Below are positions 14,745 to 22,198 of a stretch of 32,598 nt of DNA, piece by piece; within the stretch, counting starts at the first letter, position 1; each line of letters begins with the position of its first letter. Both the position numbers and the translations under genes were made by a program. The stretch lies in assembly GCF_008042075.1 (NCBI RefSeq), contig NZ_RDBN01000043.1, positions 393,387 through 425,984 of the forward strand. Reading direction: 5' to 3'. Under the pieces are notes generated by a model that worked only from the letters and a program-made list of their open reading frames with translations, was not told the origin of the DNA and did no database searches. Source of the DNA: Streptomyces sp. UW30 (GTDB taxonomy: Bacteria > Actinomycetota > Actinomycetes > Streptomycetales > Streptomycetaceae).

Positions 14745-15986
14745 TCAGGTCACGGTCACCGGATGCCGGACCACGGCGTCGAACAGATAGCCCTGTGTGT
14801 TGGGTACGGCGACATCCGGCTGGCGGCGACCGGCGGTGTCGGTGGCGCGGGCGAGGAGGTGGGTGGCACCCGGTGTCTCGGGCTTCCAGGGGATGGACCA
14901 ACGGGTCCAGGTGTCGGCGCGGGGCCGGTCGTGCAGCCGGGCCCGGTGCCAGCTCGTTCCGCCGTCGGTGCTGACGTCGACCCGGGCGATCCCTCCCCCG
15001 CCCGACCAGGACCGGCCGTGCAGCACCTGGCCCTCCCCCACCGGGAACGTGGCGCCGCTCGCCAGCTCGAAGGCGCTCTTGAGCGTCTGCCGGGTCAGCG
15101 GGGCGCTGCCCTCCTGCGGGTAGGAGGGGCCGTACAGCCGGTAGAAGGTGGTGTTCCACGGTGAGAACAGCGGCCGCGCGGACACCTCGATGTCGCCGAC
15201 CCACTTGATCGACGAGATCCCCACCCACGAGGGCACCAGCACCCGCACCGGATACCCATGGTCGTACGGCAGCGGCTCGCCGTTCATCTCGTACGCGAGC
15301 AGCACGTCGTCCAGCGCCTTGGCCAGCGGCAGTGGACGCCGCACCCGGCCGAGGCTCTCCCCGCCGCTGACGTACTCGGCGTCCAGGCCACGCGGCTGCA
15401 CGTCCACGGCGTACGGGGACAGTCCCGCCCTGCGCAGGACGTCGGCCAGGCGCACCCCGCGCCAGCGGGCGACGCCGATCGCGCCCAGCGTCCAGGCGGT
15501 GCCGGTGACCGTCTCGCCCTGCTGGGTCGTGTAGTGGCTACGGCCGTTTCCGGCGCACTCGACGAACGCGGTCCGTGTGACGGCGGGCAGGGCGCGCAGA
15601 TCGTCGTATCCGAACTCCACCGGCTTGTCCTCGCCAGGGGCGCCGCGCAGCCCGCTGCCCCACAGCCGCAGTCGCCAGTCGGCGGCGTCCAGGACGGGGG
15701 TTGTGGTGTGGTTGCGGACGAAGAACAGCTCGTTGGGCGTGTGGTGGCCCGTTCCGCGCAGGGCCTCCCAGCGGGTCTCGGCGTTGGTGCCGCGCTGGAT
15801 GAACCACTCGGGCGGCAGCGGCTTGACGATCGGGGTGTCCGCGGCGCGGGCGGGGCCGGGCGCGGGGAGTGCGGTCGCGGCTGCCGTGGCGGCGAGCAGG
15901 GTGAGCAGCCGGCGCCGGCTGACCCCGTCCGCTCTGGCGTCCCCGGCGAGCCACTGACGCAGCCGTCGGCAGTCGTAGGCCCGCAC
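14745..15986 (-). CDS. Sulfite oxidase-like molybdopterin oxidoreductase, Tat-exported
   Basis: The protein has 413 residues if started at the GTG at 15986. The N-terminus has a twin-arginine signal (GVSRRRLLTLLAATAAATAL, arginines at 24-26) ending near ARAAD, so it should be folded with its cofactor and exported. The molybdopterin domain contains the motif FVECAGNGRS, whose Cys144 is the expected molybdenum ligand. It continues with DVLRRAGLSPYAVDVQPRG, YDHGYPVRVLVPSWVG and SIKWVGDIEVS, then the Mo-co dimerisation domain (VLHGRSWSGGGGIARVDVST, then WTRWSIPWKP). Family members oxidise sulfite to sulfate or reduce related oxo compounds. The start is weak: no good ribosome binding site is seen, and DNA directly upstream is a malate synthase fragment, so the 5' end may have been rearranged. 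It is convergent with the LysR gene, with only a 10-base gap. Confidence 0.85.
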   Translation of the reverse strand: MRAYDCRRLRQWLAGDARADGVSRRRLLTLLAATAAATALPAPGPARAADTPIVKPLPPEWFIQRGTNAETRWEALRGTGHHTPNELFFVRNHTTTPVLDAADWRLRLWGSGLRGAPGEDKPVEFGYDDLRALPAVTRTAFVECAGNGRSHYTTQQGETVTGTAWTLGAIGVARWRGVRLADVLRRAGLSPYAVDVQPRGLDAEYVSGGESLGRVRRPLPLAKALDDVLLAYEMNGEPLPYDHGYPVRVLVPSWVGISSIKWVGDIEVSARPLFSPWNTTFYRLYGPSYPQEGSAPLTRQTLKSAFELASGATFPVGEGQVLHGRSWSGGGGIARVDVSTDGGTSWHRARLHDRPRADTWTRWSIPWKPETPGATHLLARATDTAGRRQPDVAVPNTQGYLFDAVVRHPVTVT

Positions 15987-16140
15987 CCTGACCGCGCAGC
16001 CAGGCCGCGAAGTACCTGAGGGCGACAGCGATGTTGGTGCGCACCCCCTCGGAGGTCGGCGGGCCGCTGATCCGGCGCACCGACAGCAGGTCGCCGGCGG
16101 TGACCTCCACGTCGTCGCGCGTACGGTCGATCTGGTGCGG
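15982..16140 (-). pseudogene. Internal fragment of malate synthase
   Basis: Fifty-three codons read PHQIDRTRDDVEVTAGDLL, then a short SVRRISGPPTSEG linker, then VRTNIAVALRYFAAWLRGQGA. This is the C-terminal region of malate synthase A, where the usual order is R-P-N-Q-V-D-R-x-R-D-D-V, V-T-A-x-D-L-L, then G-L-R-x-x-I-x-V-x-x-x-Y-L-x-A-W-L-R-G-x-G-A. The enzyme's catalytic barrel upstream and its last helices downstream are missing. One edge runs into the truncated hydroxyacyl-CoA dehydrogenase and the other into the sulfite oxidase start. It cannot be functional and marks a deletion scar. Confidence 0.8.
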
Positions 16141-16956
16141 CCGTTCGCCGAGGTGTGCGCGCTGGCCGGGCTCGACACCGTGGTGTGCGAGGTGGACGCG
16201 GTCGCGGCCCGCGCCGCCCGGGAACGGGTGACGGCGTCGCTGGACCGCCGTGTGCGACGCGGCAAGCTGGAGCAGGCCGCCGCGCGGGACGCGCTCGCCC
16301 GTCTGGTGTTCACCGGCGGCCTGGAGGACCTGGCCGACCGGCAGCTCGTGGTCGAAGCGGTGGTGGAGAACCCGGACGCCAAGACCGAGGTGTTCGCCGC
16401 GCTCGACAAGATCGTCGAGGATCCGGCGGCCGTGCTGGCCACCAACACCTCCTCGCTGCCGGTCATGCGGCTCGGCATGGCGACCGGCCGCGCGGACCGG
16501 GTCGTGGGCCTGCACTTCTTCAACCCGGTACCCGTGCTGCCGCTGGTGGAGGTCGTGCCCTCCCTGCACACCTCGGCCGAGACGATCGCCGTCGTCGAGG
16601 ACTTCGCCGCCGGCGCGCTCGGCAGGACCGTGATCCGCTCCCGGGACCGGGCGGGCTTCGTCGTCAACGCGCTCCTCGTCCCGTACCTGTTGTCCGCGAT
16701 CCGGATGGCGGAGTCCGGCTTCGCCACCGCCGCCGACATCGACACCGGCATGGAACTGGGCTGCGCCCACCCCATGGGCCCGCTCAGGCTCGCGGACCTG
16801 ATCGGCCTGGACACCGTCGCCTCGATCGCCGAGTCCCTCTACGACGAGTTCAAGGAGCCCCTCTACGCCCCTCCCCCGCTGCTCCAGCGGATGGTCGAGG
16901 CGGGGCTGCTGGGCCGCAAGTCCGGGCAGGGGTTCCACGTGTACGGCCGGGCCTGA
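16135..16956 (+). pseudogene. 3-hydroxyacyl-CoA (3-hydroxybutyryl-CoA) dehydrogenase lacking its N-terminus
   Basis: The reading frame gives about 270 residues of a short-chain 3-hydroxyacyl-CoA dehydrogenase. It begins at FAEVCALAGLDTVVCEVD, so the preceding 20-25 residues with the NAD-binding G-x-G-x-x-G loop are gone. The rest is intact: VVEAVVENPDAKTEVFAALD, ATNTSSLPV, VVGLHFFNPVPVLPLVEVV with the catalytic-His region, and the C-terminal helical domain ending GRKSGQGFHVYGRA. The sequence directly upstream is malate synthase on the other strand, and the only start codon near the break (GTG 16135) lies in that foreign sequence. Without the dinucleotide loop, activity is unlikely. Its downstream neighbour is metE with its riboswitch, an arrangement I recall from other Streptomyces chromosomes with an intact dehydrogenase. 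Confidence 0.8.
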
Positions 16957-16975
16957 GCTGTAGGCTGGCCGACGC

Positions 16976-17175
16976 AGCTGGTTCGCCCCGTCCGCCAGGC
17001 GGGATGCGTCGCAAGAGGGAACCCGGTGGGAATCCGGGACTGCCCCGCAGCGGTGAGCGGGAACGACCGCCGTCATACGCACTGGGTCCGACGTACCGGC
17101 CCTGGGAAGCGACGGCCAGTAGGTGTCCTCACGGAGTGAGGACGTGCCCGCGAGTCCGAAGACCTGCCAACTGCC
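16976..17175 (+). promoter_or_regulatory. Cobalamin riboswitch controlling metE
   Basis: The metE leader shows the standard cobalamin aptamer. AAGAGGGAACCCGGTGGGAA and TCCGGGACTGCCCCGCAGC form the core, followed by a variable arm, CACTGGGTCC, CTGGGAAGCGACGGCCAGTA, a closed CCTCAC/GTGAGG helix, and the B12-box region with GCGAGTCCGAAGACCTGCCA near 17150-17169. A -10-like TAGGCT (16961-16966) immediately precedes it. Binding of adenosylcobalamin should lower expression of the B12-independent methionine synthase when vitamin B12 is present and MetH can work. About 165 bases separate the aptamer from the metE start and would hold the expression platform. Confidence 0.93.
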
Positions 17176-17340
17176 CCCGTACGAAGCACTCGTGCGCGGA
17201 CATCCCGGTGACCTCGAGGGCGGGTCGGCGTACACAACCGAGCGGACGGCCGTACGGTCGCTGCCCTTCGGTACGTCACCCCTTCGCGCTCTCGTCCCGT
17301 CCCCGGGATCTCAGGGATTCATCTCGCGAAGGAGATCTCC

Positions 17341-19659
17341 GTGACCACCAAGCCCGCAGCCGCGGCAGCACGGGCCACCGTGTACGGCTACCCCCGCCAG
17401 GGCCCGAACCGGGAACTGAAGAAGGCGATCGAGGGCTACTGGAAGGGCCGCGTCACCGCCGACGCGCTGCGCTCCACCGCCGCCGAACTGCGCCGGGCCA
17501 ACTGGCGGCAGCTCGCCGACGCCGGCATCCACGAGGTGCCGACCGGCGACTTCTCGTACTACGACCACGTCCTGGACACCACCGTCGCACTCGGCGCCAT
17601 CCCCGAGCGCCATCGCGGCGCCGTCGAATCCGACGCCCTGGACGGCTACTTCGCCATGGCCCGTGGCACGCAGGACGTCGCGCCGCTGGAGATGACCAAG
17701 TGGTTCGACACCAACTACCACTATCTCGTGCCCGAGTTGGGGCCGGACACGGTCTTCACGGCGGACTCGACCAAGCAGGTCGCCGAGCTGAAGGAGGCCC
17801 TGGCCCTGGGGCTCGCCGCCCGGCCGGTCCTGGTCGGCCCGATCACGTACCTCCTGCTCGCCAAGCCGGCGCCCGGAGTCGCCGCGGACTTCGAGCCGCT
17901 CACCCTCCTGGACCGGCTGCTTCCCGTGTATGCGCAGATCCTGGCCGACCTGCGCGCGGCCGGGGCCGAGTGGGTCCAGCTGGACGAGCCCGCCCTCGTC
18001 CAGGACCGCACCCCGGCCGAGCTGAACGCCACCGGGCGTGCCTACCGCGACCTCGGCGGCCGCACCGACCGTCCGAAGCTGCTTCTCGCCTCGTACTTCG
18101 ACCGGCTCGGCGAGGCGCTGCCGGTGCTGGCCAAGGCACCCGTCGAAGGGCTGGCGCTGGACTTCACGGAGTCCGCGGCCGCCAACCTGGACGCGCTCGC
18201 CGCCGCCGGCGGGCTGCCCGGCAAGCGGCTGGTCGCCGGCGTCGTCAACGGCCGCAATGTCTGGGTCAACGACCTGTCGGCGTCGCTCACCACGCTGGGC
18301 ACCCTGTTGGGACTGGCGGACCAGGTCGACGTCTCGGCCTCCTGCTCCCTGCTGCATGTGCCGCTCGACGCGTCGGCCGAGCGGGACATCGAGCCGCAGA
18401 TCCTGCGCTGGCTGGCCTTCGCCAGGCAGAAGACCGCCGAGATCGTCACCCTGGCCAAGGGGCTCGCCCAGGGCACCGGCACGATCACCGCCGAGCTGGC
18501 CGCCAACCGGGCCGACCTGGCCTCCCGCGCGGGCTCCCCGATCACCCGCGACGCGACCGTCCGGTCCCGTGCGGGGGCCGTCACCGAGGCGGACGCCCGC
18601 CGCTCGCAGCCGTACGCCGAGCGGACCGCCGCCCAACGCGCGCACCTCAGGCTGCCGTTGCTGCCGACCACCACGATCGGCTCCTTCCCGCAGACCGGCG
18701 AACTGCGCACCGCGCGCGCCGACCTGCGCGCGGGCCGGATCGACACGGCGGGCTACGAGGAGCGCGTCAAGGCCGAGATCCAGGAGGTCATCTCCTTCCA
18801 GGAGAAGACCGGCATCGACGTCCTGGTGCACGGTGAGCCGGAGCGCAACGACATGGTCCAGTACTTCGCCGAGCAGCTCACCGGCTACCTCGCCACACAG
18901 CACGGCTGGGTGCAGTCCTACGGCACCCGCCACGTCCGCCCGCCGATCCTGGCCGGCGACATCTCGCGGCCCGAACCGATGACGGTGCCCTGGACGACGT
19001 ACGCCCAGTCCCTCACCGACCGCCCGGTCAAGGGCATGCTCACCGGCCCGGTCACCATGCTCGCCTGGTCCTTCGTCCGCGACGACCAGCCGCTCGGCGA
19101 GACGGCCCGACAGGTCGCCCTCGCCCTGCGCGACGAGGTGAACGACCTTGAGGCGGGCGGGACGTCCGTCATCCAGGTCGACGAGCCCGCCCTGCGGGAG
19201 ACCCTGCCGCTGCGCGCCGCGGACCGCGACGCGTATCTCGCCTGGGCCACGGAGGCGTTCCGGCTCACCACGGCCGGGGTCCGGCCGGACACCCAGATCC
19301 ACACGCACATGTGCTACGCCGAGTTCGGCGACATCGTCCAGGCCATCGACGACCTCGACGCGGACGTCATCAGCCTGGAGGCCGCCCGCTCGCACATGCA
19401 GGTCGCCCGTGAACTCGCCGCCCACGGCTACCCGCGCGAGGCCGGGCCTGGTGTCTACGACATCCACTCCCCGCGGGTGCCGAGCGCGAAGGAGGCGGCC
19501 GAGCTGCTGCGCACCGGCCTGAAGGCCATCCCCGCCGAACGGCTGTGGGTCAACCCCGACTGCGGTCTGAAGACCCGTGGCTGGCCGGAGACCCGGGCCT
19601 CGCTGGAGAACCTGGTGGCAGCGGCCCGTACGGTACGGAGCGAGCTGTCCGTGTCCTGA
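17341..19659 (+). CDS. metE: Cobalamin-independent methionine synthase MetE
   Basis: This 772-residue cytosolic enzyme transfers the methyl group of 5-methyltetrahydropteroyl-triglutamate to homocysteine, the last step of methionine synthesis without B12. Both barrel domains are present, the N-terminal one opening with [20 protein letters not shown]. The C-terminal barrel begins near [12 protein letters not shown]. The zinc ligands are His656, Cys658 (HMCY), Glu680 and Cys741 ([11 protein letters not shown]), each exactly 15 residues later than the E. coli ligands 641, 643, 665 and 726. A strong ribosome binding site (AAGGAG) precedes GTG 17341. It is controlled by the cobalamin riboswitch and probably transcribed alone or with the following pseudo-phosphatase. 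Confidence 0.97.
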   Translation: MTTKPAAAAARATVYGYPRQGPNRELKKAIEGYWKGRVTADALRSTAAELRRANWRQLADAGIHEVPTGDFSYYDHVLDTTVALGAIPERHRGAVESDALDGYFAMARGTQDVAPLEMTKWFDTNYHYLVPELGPDTVFTADSTKQVAELKEALALGLAARPVLVGPITYLLLAKPAPGVAADFEPLTLLDRLLPVYAQILADLRAAGAEWVQLDEPALVQDRTPAELNATGRAYRDLGGRTDRPKLLLASYFDRLGEALPVLAKAPVEGLALDFTESAAANLDALAAAGGLPGKRLVAGVVNGRNVWVNDLSASLTTLGTLLGLADQVDVSASCSLLHVPLDASAERDIEPQILRWLAFARQKTAEIVTLAKGLAQGTGTITAELAANRADLASRAGSPITRDATVRSRAGAVTEADARRSQPYAERTAAQRAHLRLPLLPTTTIGSFPQTGELRTARADLRAGRIDTAGYEERVKAEIQEVISFQEKTGIDVLVHGEPERNDMVQYFAEQLTGYLATQHGWVQSYGTRHVRPPILAGDISRPEPMTVPWTTYAQSLTDRPVKGMLTGPVTMLAWSFVRDDQPLGETARQVALALRDEVNDLEAGGTSVIQVDEPALRETLPLRAADRDAYLAWATEAFRLTTAGVRPDTQIHTHMCYAEFGDIVQAIDDLDADVISLEAARSHMQVARELAAHGYPREAGPGVYDIHSPRVPSAKEAAELLRTGLKAIPAERLWVNPDCGLKTRGWPETRASLENLVAAARTVRSELSVS

Positions 19660-19677
19660 CCCGGCCGACCGGCCAAG

Positions 19678-19705
19678 GGCCCTCACCGCTCACGTGGTGA
19701 GGGCC
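19678..19705 (+). terminator. Hairpin downstream of metE
   Basis: GGCCCTCACC and GGTGAGGGCC form a perfect 10-bp stem with an 8-base loop, 19 bases after the metE stop. It lacks a T-tract. It could terminate metE transcription or act as a partial barrier before the pseudo-phosphatase gene at 19754. Confidence 0.6.
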
Positions 19706-19753
19706 TCAGGGCAGCGAGGAGCACGTCATGACCCCGGCAGGAGGAGCGACCGC

Positions 19754-20338
19754 GTGACCAGCCGCGTCACCTTGATCTCACCCGCGATGAACGGGGGCCT
19801 GCGCCAAGCCCGCTTCGACGACGGCCGGACCCCGCTCGACGACAGCGGCACGGCCCAGGCCCGCGCGGCCGCCGGGACCCTGCCCTCGGCCGCCGATGTG
19901 CTCATTTCGCCGAGCCTGCGCTGCCGGGAGACGGCCGAGGCGCTCGGTCTGCGCGGATCTGCGGTGCCGGAGCTGGCGGGGCTGGAGATGAACCGCTGGC
20001 GGGGCCGCACGCTCGACGAGGTGACCGCCGTCGAGCCGGAGTCGGTGAACCGCTGGCTCACGGACCCGGGCTGCGCACCGCACGGGGGTGAGTCGGTGCG
20101 GGACTTCTGCGACCGGGTCGCCCGGTGGCTGACGGCCGCGCAGGACCTGGACGGCCGTACGCTCGCCGTGGTCGAGCCGGAGGTCGTTCGCGCCGCCGTC
20201 GTTCATGCGCTCGGCATGCCCGTGGCGGCCTTCTGGCGTCTTGACGTCGCCCCGCTGACGGCGACGGAGCTCAGTGGACGGTCCGGGCGCTGGAACCTGC
20301 GGCTGGGGCGGCCCCTTGCCGCGCCGCACACCGGTTAG
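19754..20338 (+). CDS. Histidine-phosphatase-fold protein lacking both catalytic histidines
   Basis: This 194-residue protein has the histidine phosphatase superfamily fold, the family of the cobalamin enzyme CobC. Family parts remain: VLISPSLRCRETAEALGL with its arginine, PELAGLEMNRWRGRTLDEV, and HGGESVRDFCDRVARWL. The phosphate-accepting R-H-G at the N-terminus is replaced by LISPA. The second catalytic T-H-G is replaced in LAVVEPEVVRAAVVHALG (E-P-E). It should therefore be a pseudo-enzyme, perhaps a binding or regulatory protein. GTG at 19754 has GGAGG upstream and overlaps the TGA of a possible nine-codon frame (19728-19757) with its own GAGGAG site. Its place between metE and cbtAB, both under cobalamin riboswitches, hints at a cobalamin/cobalt-related role. 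Confidence 0.78.
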   Translation: MTSRVTLISPAMNGGLRQARFDDGRTPLDDSGTAQARAAAGTLPSAADVLISPSLRCRETAEALGLRGSAVPELAGLEMNRWRGRTLDEVTAVEPESVNRWLTDPGCAPHGGESVRDFCDRVARWLTAAQDLDGRTLAVVEPEVVRAAVVHALGMPVAAFWRLDVAPLTATELSGRSGRWNLRLGRPLAAPHTG

Positions 20339-20357
20339 GGACGAGCGTCCGGGGGAT

Positions 20358-20747
20358 TCAGGATGCCGTGTCACGGTGGCGACGCAGCAGTGCCGCGATG
20401 GCGCAGCGCAGACAGCCCGTGTCGGTGTCCGTCTGCGGCACGGCATCGCCGGCGCACGCCGTCCCCGCCTGCTCCCGGCAGCGGGCGGGCGGCGCCGCGA
20501 CCAGCGTCTCCAGGTCCTGCAGCAGCTGCTCGGTGCGCTTGACCTGCTGGCCGAGTACGCGCACCCGGGCGCTCTGGCCGCCGATCTGCCGTCGGCTGGC
20601 CATCAGTTGCTCGTACTCCTCCACGGTCAGCGCCACCGCCTCGTGGCCGCCGAGGGTGATGCGGCGCGGCTGTGGGTGTCTGGCCACTCGGCTCCTCCGC
20701 TCCTCGCCCGCAGGGTCGTCGGGTAATCGGCCGGTCGTCCGTGCCAT
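20358..20747 (-). CDS. Hypothetical protein with Phd-like segment and cysteine-rich C-terminus
   Basis: I do not recognise this 129-residue protein. The central part (GHEAVALTVEEYEQLMASRRQIG) recalls the L-T-x-x-E-Y-E-x-L segment of Phd-type antitoxins. It is followed by a probable coiled coil (ARVRVLGQQVKRTEQLLQDLETLV) and a C-terminal stretch with four cysteines (ARCREQ, TACAG, TGCLRCAI) that could bind metal. ATG 20747 is preferred; a TTG five codons earlier is also open. It lies downstream of cbtA behind a strong terminator and is convergent with the pseudo-phosphatase gene (19-base gap). A metal-related role is possible from the Cys pattern and neighbours, but this is speculation. Confidence 0.6.
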   Translation of the reverse strand: MARTTGRLPDDPAGEERRSRVARHPQPRRITLGGHEAVALTVEEYEQLMASRRQIGGQSARVRVLGQQVKRTEQLLQDLETLVAAPPARCREQAGTACAGDAVPQTDTDTGCLRCAIAALLRRHRDTAS

Positions 20748-20777
20748 GTCCCGTCCCGTCAACTCGGTGTCCGCAGA

Positions 20778-20819
20778 ACGTGAGAGGGCCCCCGGAAGGT
20801 TCCGCGGGCCCTCTCACGT
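20778..20819 (-). terminator. Strong hairpin terminator after cbtA
   Basis: ACGTGAGAGGGCCC (20778-20791) and GGGCCCTCTCACGT (20806-20819) form a perfect 14-bp stem; the 14-base loop can pair further through GGAA/TTCC. It starts 13 bases past the cbtA stop and is one of the most stable hairpins in the window. It ends the riboswitch-cbtB-cbtA transcript. Confidence 0.85.
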
Positions 20820-20832
20820 GATCGCATTCCGG

Positions 20833-21591
20833 TCAGCTGGGGGCAGCCACCGCCGGGGCCGAAGCCGCGGCGGCCGGTCTGGGATTCAGCAGTCGCTCGG
20901 CCAGCTCGCCGAAGAGCAGCCCGAAGCCTGCCCAGAGCGTGGCCTGCATGGCCAGCGCCGAGATCCGGAACCTCCACAGCACGGCGGCCGGGAAGTCCGC
21001 GGGAACCTCGTTGACGACCGGCAGGAACGCGTACGCCAGGCCGATCACAACGGCGAACGCGGCCACCGCGGCGACGGTGGCGTACCAGGTGCCCAGCCTC
21101 GGGGCGAGGCGCTTGCCGAGGATGGTCGCGGCCACCGCGAGGAGGACGCTGAGCACCATCATCAGGAAGTACAGGGTGGTCCGCTTGCCGATGGTGTCGG
21201 GGTCGCCGACGGCGGGCGGGTTGGCCGGGTACTTCAGGAACGGCACGACGTAGACGGCGAGCAGTGCGCCCCCGGACAGCAGCAGCGCGGTGGCCCGCGG
21301 GCTGAAGCGGCCGACGCGGCCGAGGGCGAAGCAGTAGGCGAGGGCGGCGATGCCGCCGAAGGCGACCCCGTAGATCAGTACACCGGTGGCGAGGCCCGCG
21401 GTGGACTGAAGGCTGCGGGAGACGAGTTCGACCTCGTGCTCGTGCCCGGAGGCATGGGCCTCCTCGAATCCGATCGCCTTGTCGACGCTCGGCTCACCGA
21501 GGAAGTAGGCCACGACCAGGGCGAGTACACCGGCGCCGAGGCCGGCGAGCATGCCCCGTACGAGCAGGTTTCTTACCGTTGCGGAGTTCAT
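20833..21591 (-). CDS. cbtA: Cobalt transporter subunit CbtA
   Basis: This 252-residue integral membrane protein is of the CbtA family, predicted to take up cobalt for cobalamin synthesis. The first membrane segment (LLVRGMLAGLGAGVLALVVAYFL) is followed by a loop with a histidine/acid cluster (EEAHASGHEHEVE), a candidate metal site. Further segments include ATGVLIYGVAFGGIAALAYCF, the YVVPFLKYPANPPAVGDPDT motif typical of the family, and three more hydrophobic helices. An Ala-rich tail follows. It begins 21 bases after cbtB with a GAGGGA site. Control by the cobalamin riboswitch at 21875-21985 fits the role. Confidence 0.93.
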   Translation of the reverse strand: MNSATVRNLLVRGMLAGLGAGVLALVVAYFLGEPSVDKAIGFEEAHASGHEHEVELVSRSLQSTAGLATGVLIYGVAFGGIAALAYCFALGRVGRFSPRATALLLSGGALLAVYVVPFLKYPANPPAVGDPDTIGKRTTLYFLMMVLSVLLAVAATILGKRLAPRLGTWYATVAAVAAFAVVIGLAYAFLPVVNEVPADFPAAVLWRFRISALAMQATLWAGFGLLFGELAERLLNPRPAAAASAPAVAAPS

Positions 21592-21612
21592 GAGTGTTCG
21601 GCGTCCCTCGGG

Positions 21613-21834
21613 TCAGTGGCAGGGGAAGCCGAGGAGGTGGCGGGCGTCGTGCACCCACTCGTGGACGTCCTCGCCGGAGACGACGGAGGTGGCGCCCTGT
21701 TCGGCGCCGACGAAGTACAGCAGGACCAGCATCAGGATGCCGAAGAAGACCGCCCAGGGGACGATCGCGCCGATCGGCAGTTTGGCGGGGAGAGCGGGGG
21801 TGGTGGCGGTCGGCTGAGCGACATGCTGCGCCAT
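21613..21834 (-). CDS. cbtB: Cobalt transporter subunit CbtB
   Basis: This 73-residue protein has a single membrane helix (IVPWAVFFGILMLVLLYFVG). It ends in the histidine-rich motif VHEWVHDARHLLGFPCH, diagnostic of CbtB; the clustered His, Asp and Cys residues are the likely cobalt entry site. It is first in the cbtB-cbtA operon, directly downstream of a cobalamin riboswitch, so cobalt uptake is shut off when B12 is plentiful. GAGGAGG stands several bases before ATG 21834. Confidence 0.93.
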   Translation of the reverse strand: MAQHVAQPTATTPALPAKLPIGAIVPWAVFFGILMLVLLYFVGAEQGATSVVSGEDVHEWVHDARHLLGFPCH

Positions 21835-21874
21835 GGCAGGGCCTCCTCTGGGAGTTCGCGTCCCATCTCGGTGG

Positions 21875-21985
21875 TGCACATGACGACGGCCACGGGTCTG
21901 ACTCGCCGCCCTTCCCAAGGGGCGGCATACAGTGGCGCGACCGTGCCGGATTCCCACCGGCTTCCGCTTCGCCGTCGTCGATATC
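21875..21985 (-). promoter_or_regulatory. Cobalamin riboswitch (short form) controlling cbtB-cbtA
   Basis: On the minus strand the order is GCGGAAGCCGGTGGGAATCC, then GGCACGGTCGCGCCACTGTA, a variable GC hairpin, then GGCGAGTCAGACCCGTGG. This is the compact cobalamin-riboswitch form typical of actinobacterial cbtAB leaders. The C-G-C-C-A-C-T-G-T and G-A-G-T-C-A-G-A-C blocks are the conserved core. It is only about 110 bases, against about 200 for the metE switch in the same window. The gap to cbtB contains a second possible helix that may occlude its ribosome binding site. Confidence 0.88.
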
Positions 21986-21991
21986 GCACTG

Positions 21992-22020
21992 ACCGTACTG
22001 CTCGACCAGGACATGACCAA
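21992..22020 (-). promoter_or_regulatory. Promoter of the riboswitch-cbtB-cbtA unit
   Basis: TTGGTC (22015-22020) and TACGGT (21992-21997) on the minus strand lie 17 bases apart, a good fit to -35/-10 boxes. The predicted start near 21985 coincides with the first helix of the cobalamin aptamer. Confidence 0.5.
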
Positions 22021-22135
22021 TGGCGGGCGGCTCCCGGGACCCAGCCCTGACCGAACTTTTACCTGTGATGAAAGCCGCGGAACGGACGTTCCCCGACCGC
22101 CGGTTTCGGTGCGGAGACCCAGGTCACAATGTGGG

Positions 22136-22163
22136 AGAGGGCAAGGTCACAGCCGTGCCCTCT
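22136..22163. repeat. Inverted repeat upstream of mutA, possible operator
   Basis: AGAGGGCA (22136-22143) and TGCCCTCT (22156-22163) are perfect 8-bp inverted arms with a 12-base spacer. GGTCACA occurs within the spacer and again 22 bases earlier. The repeat lies where an activator or repressor would bind, just upstream of the expected -35 of mutA. A TAGCAT box (22187-22192) ends seven bases before the mutA ATG, suggesting a leaderless message. The remaining 22021-22135 stretch shows nothing else definite. Confidence 0.4.
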
Positions 22164-22198
22164 GCTGCTCCTTTGATGATCTGACCTAGCATCCGAGC

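Noticed and set aside
14745-16814. Extended 689-codon version of the sulfite oxidase gene
   Set aside because: The extra 270 codons are Ser/Thr/Arg-rich antisense of the dehydrogenase and malate synthase fragments; the family homology and Tat signal begin after 15986.
16155-18836. 893-codon plus-strand frame across the dehydrogenase, riboswitch and metE
   Set aside because: It is a +1/+2 shadow running through a riboswitch, Arg/Gly/Pro-rich with no conserved motif.
17311-19686. 791-codon minus-strand frame opposite metE
   Set aside because: It mirrors metE exactly, has no family motifs and is Gly/Arg/Asp-rich; metE has all zinc ligands in the right places.
19728-19757. Nine-codon frame (M-T-P-A-G-G-A-T-A) with a GAGGAG site overlapping the pseudo-phosphatase start
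   Set aside because: It could serve translational coupling, but nine codons cannot be distinguished from chance and no motif is present.
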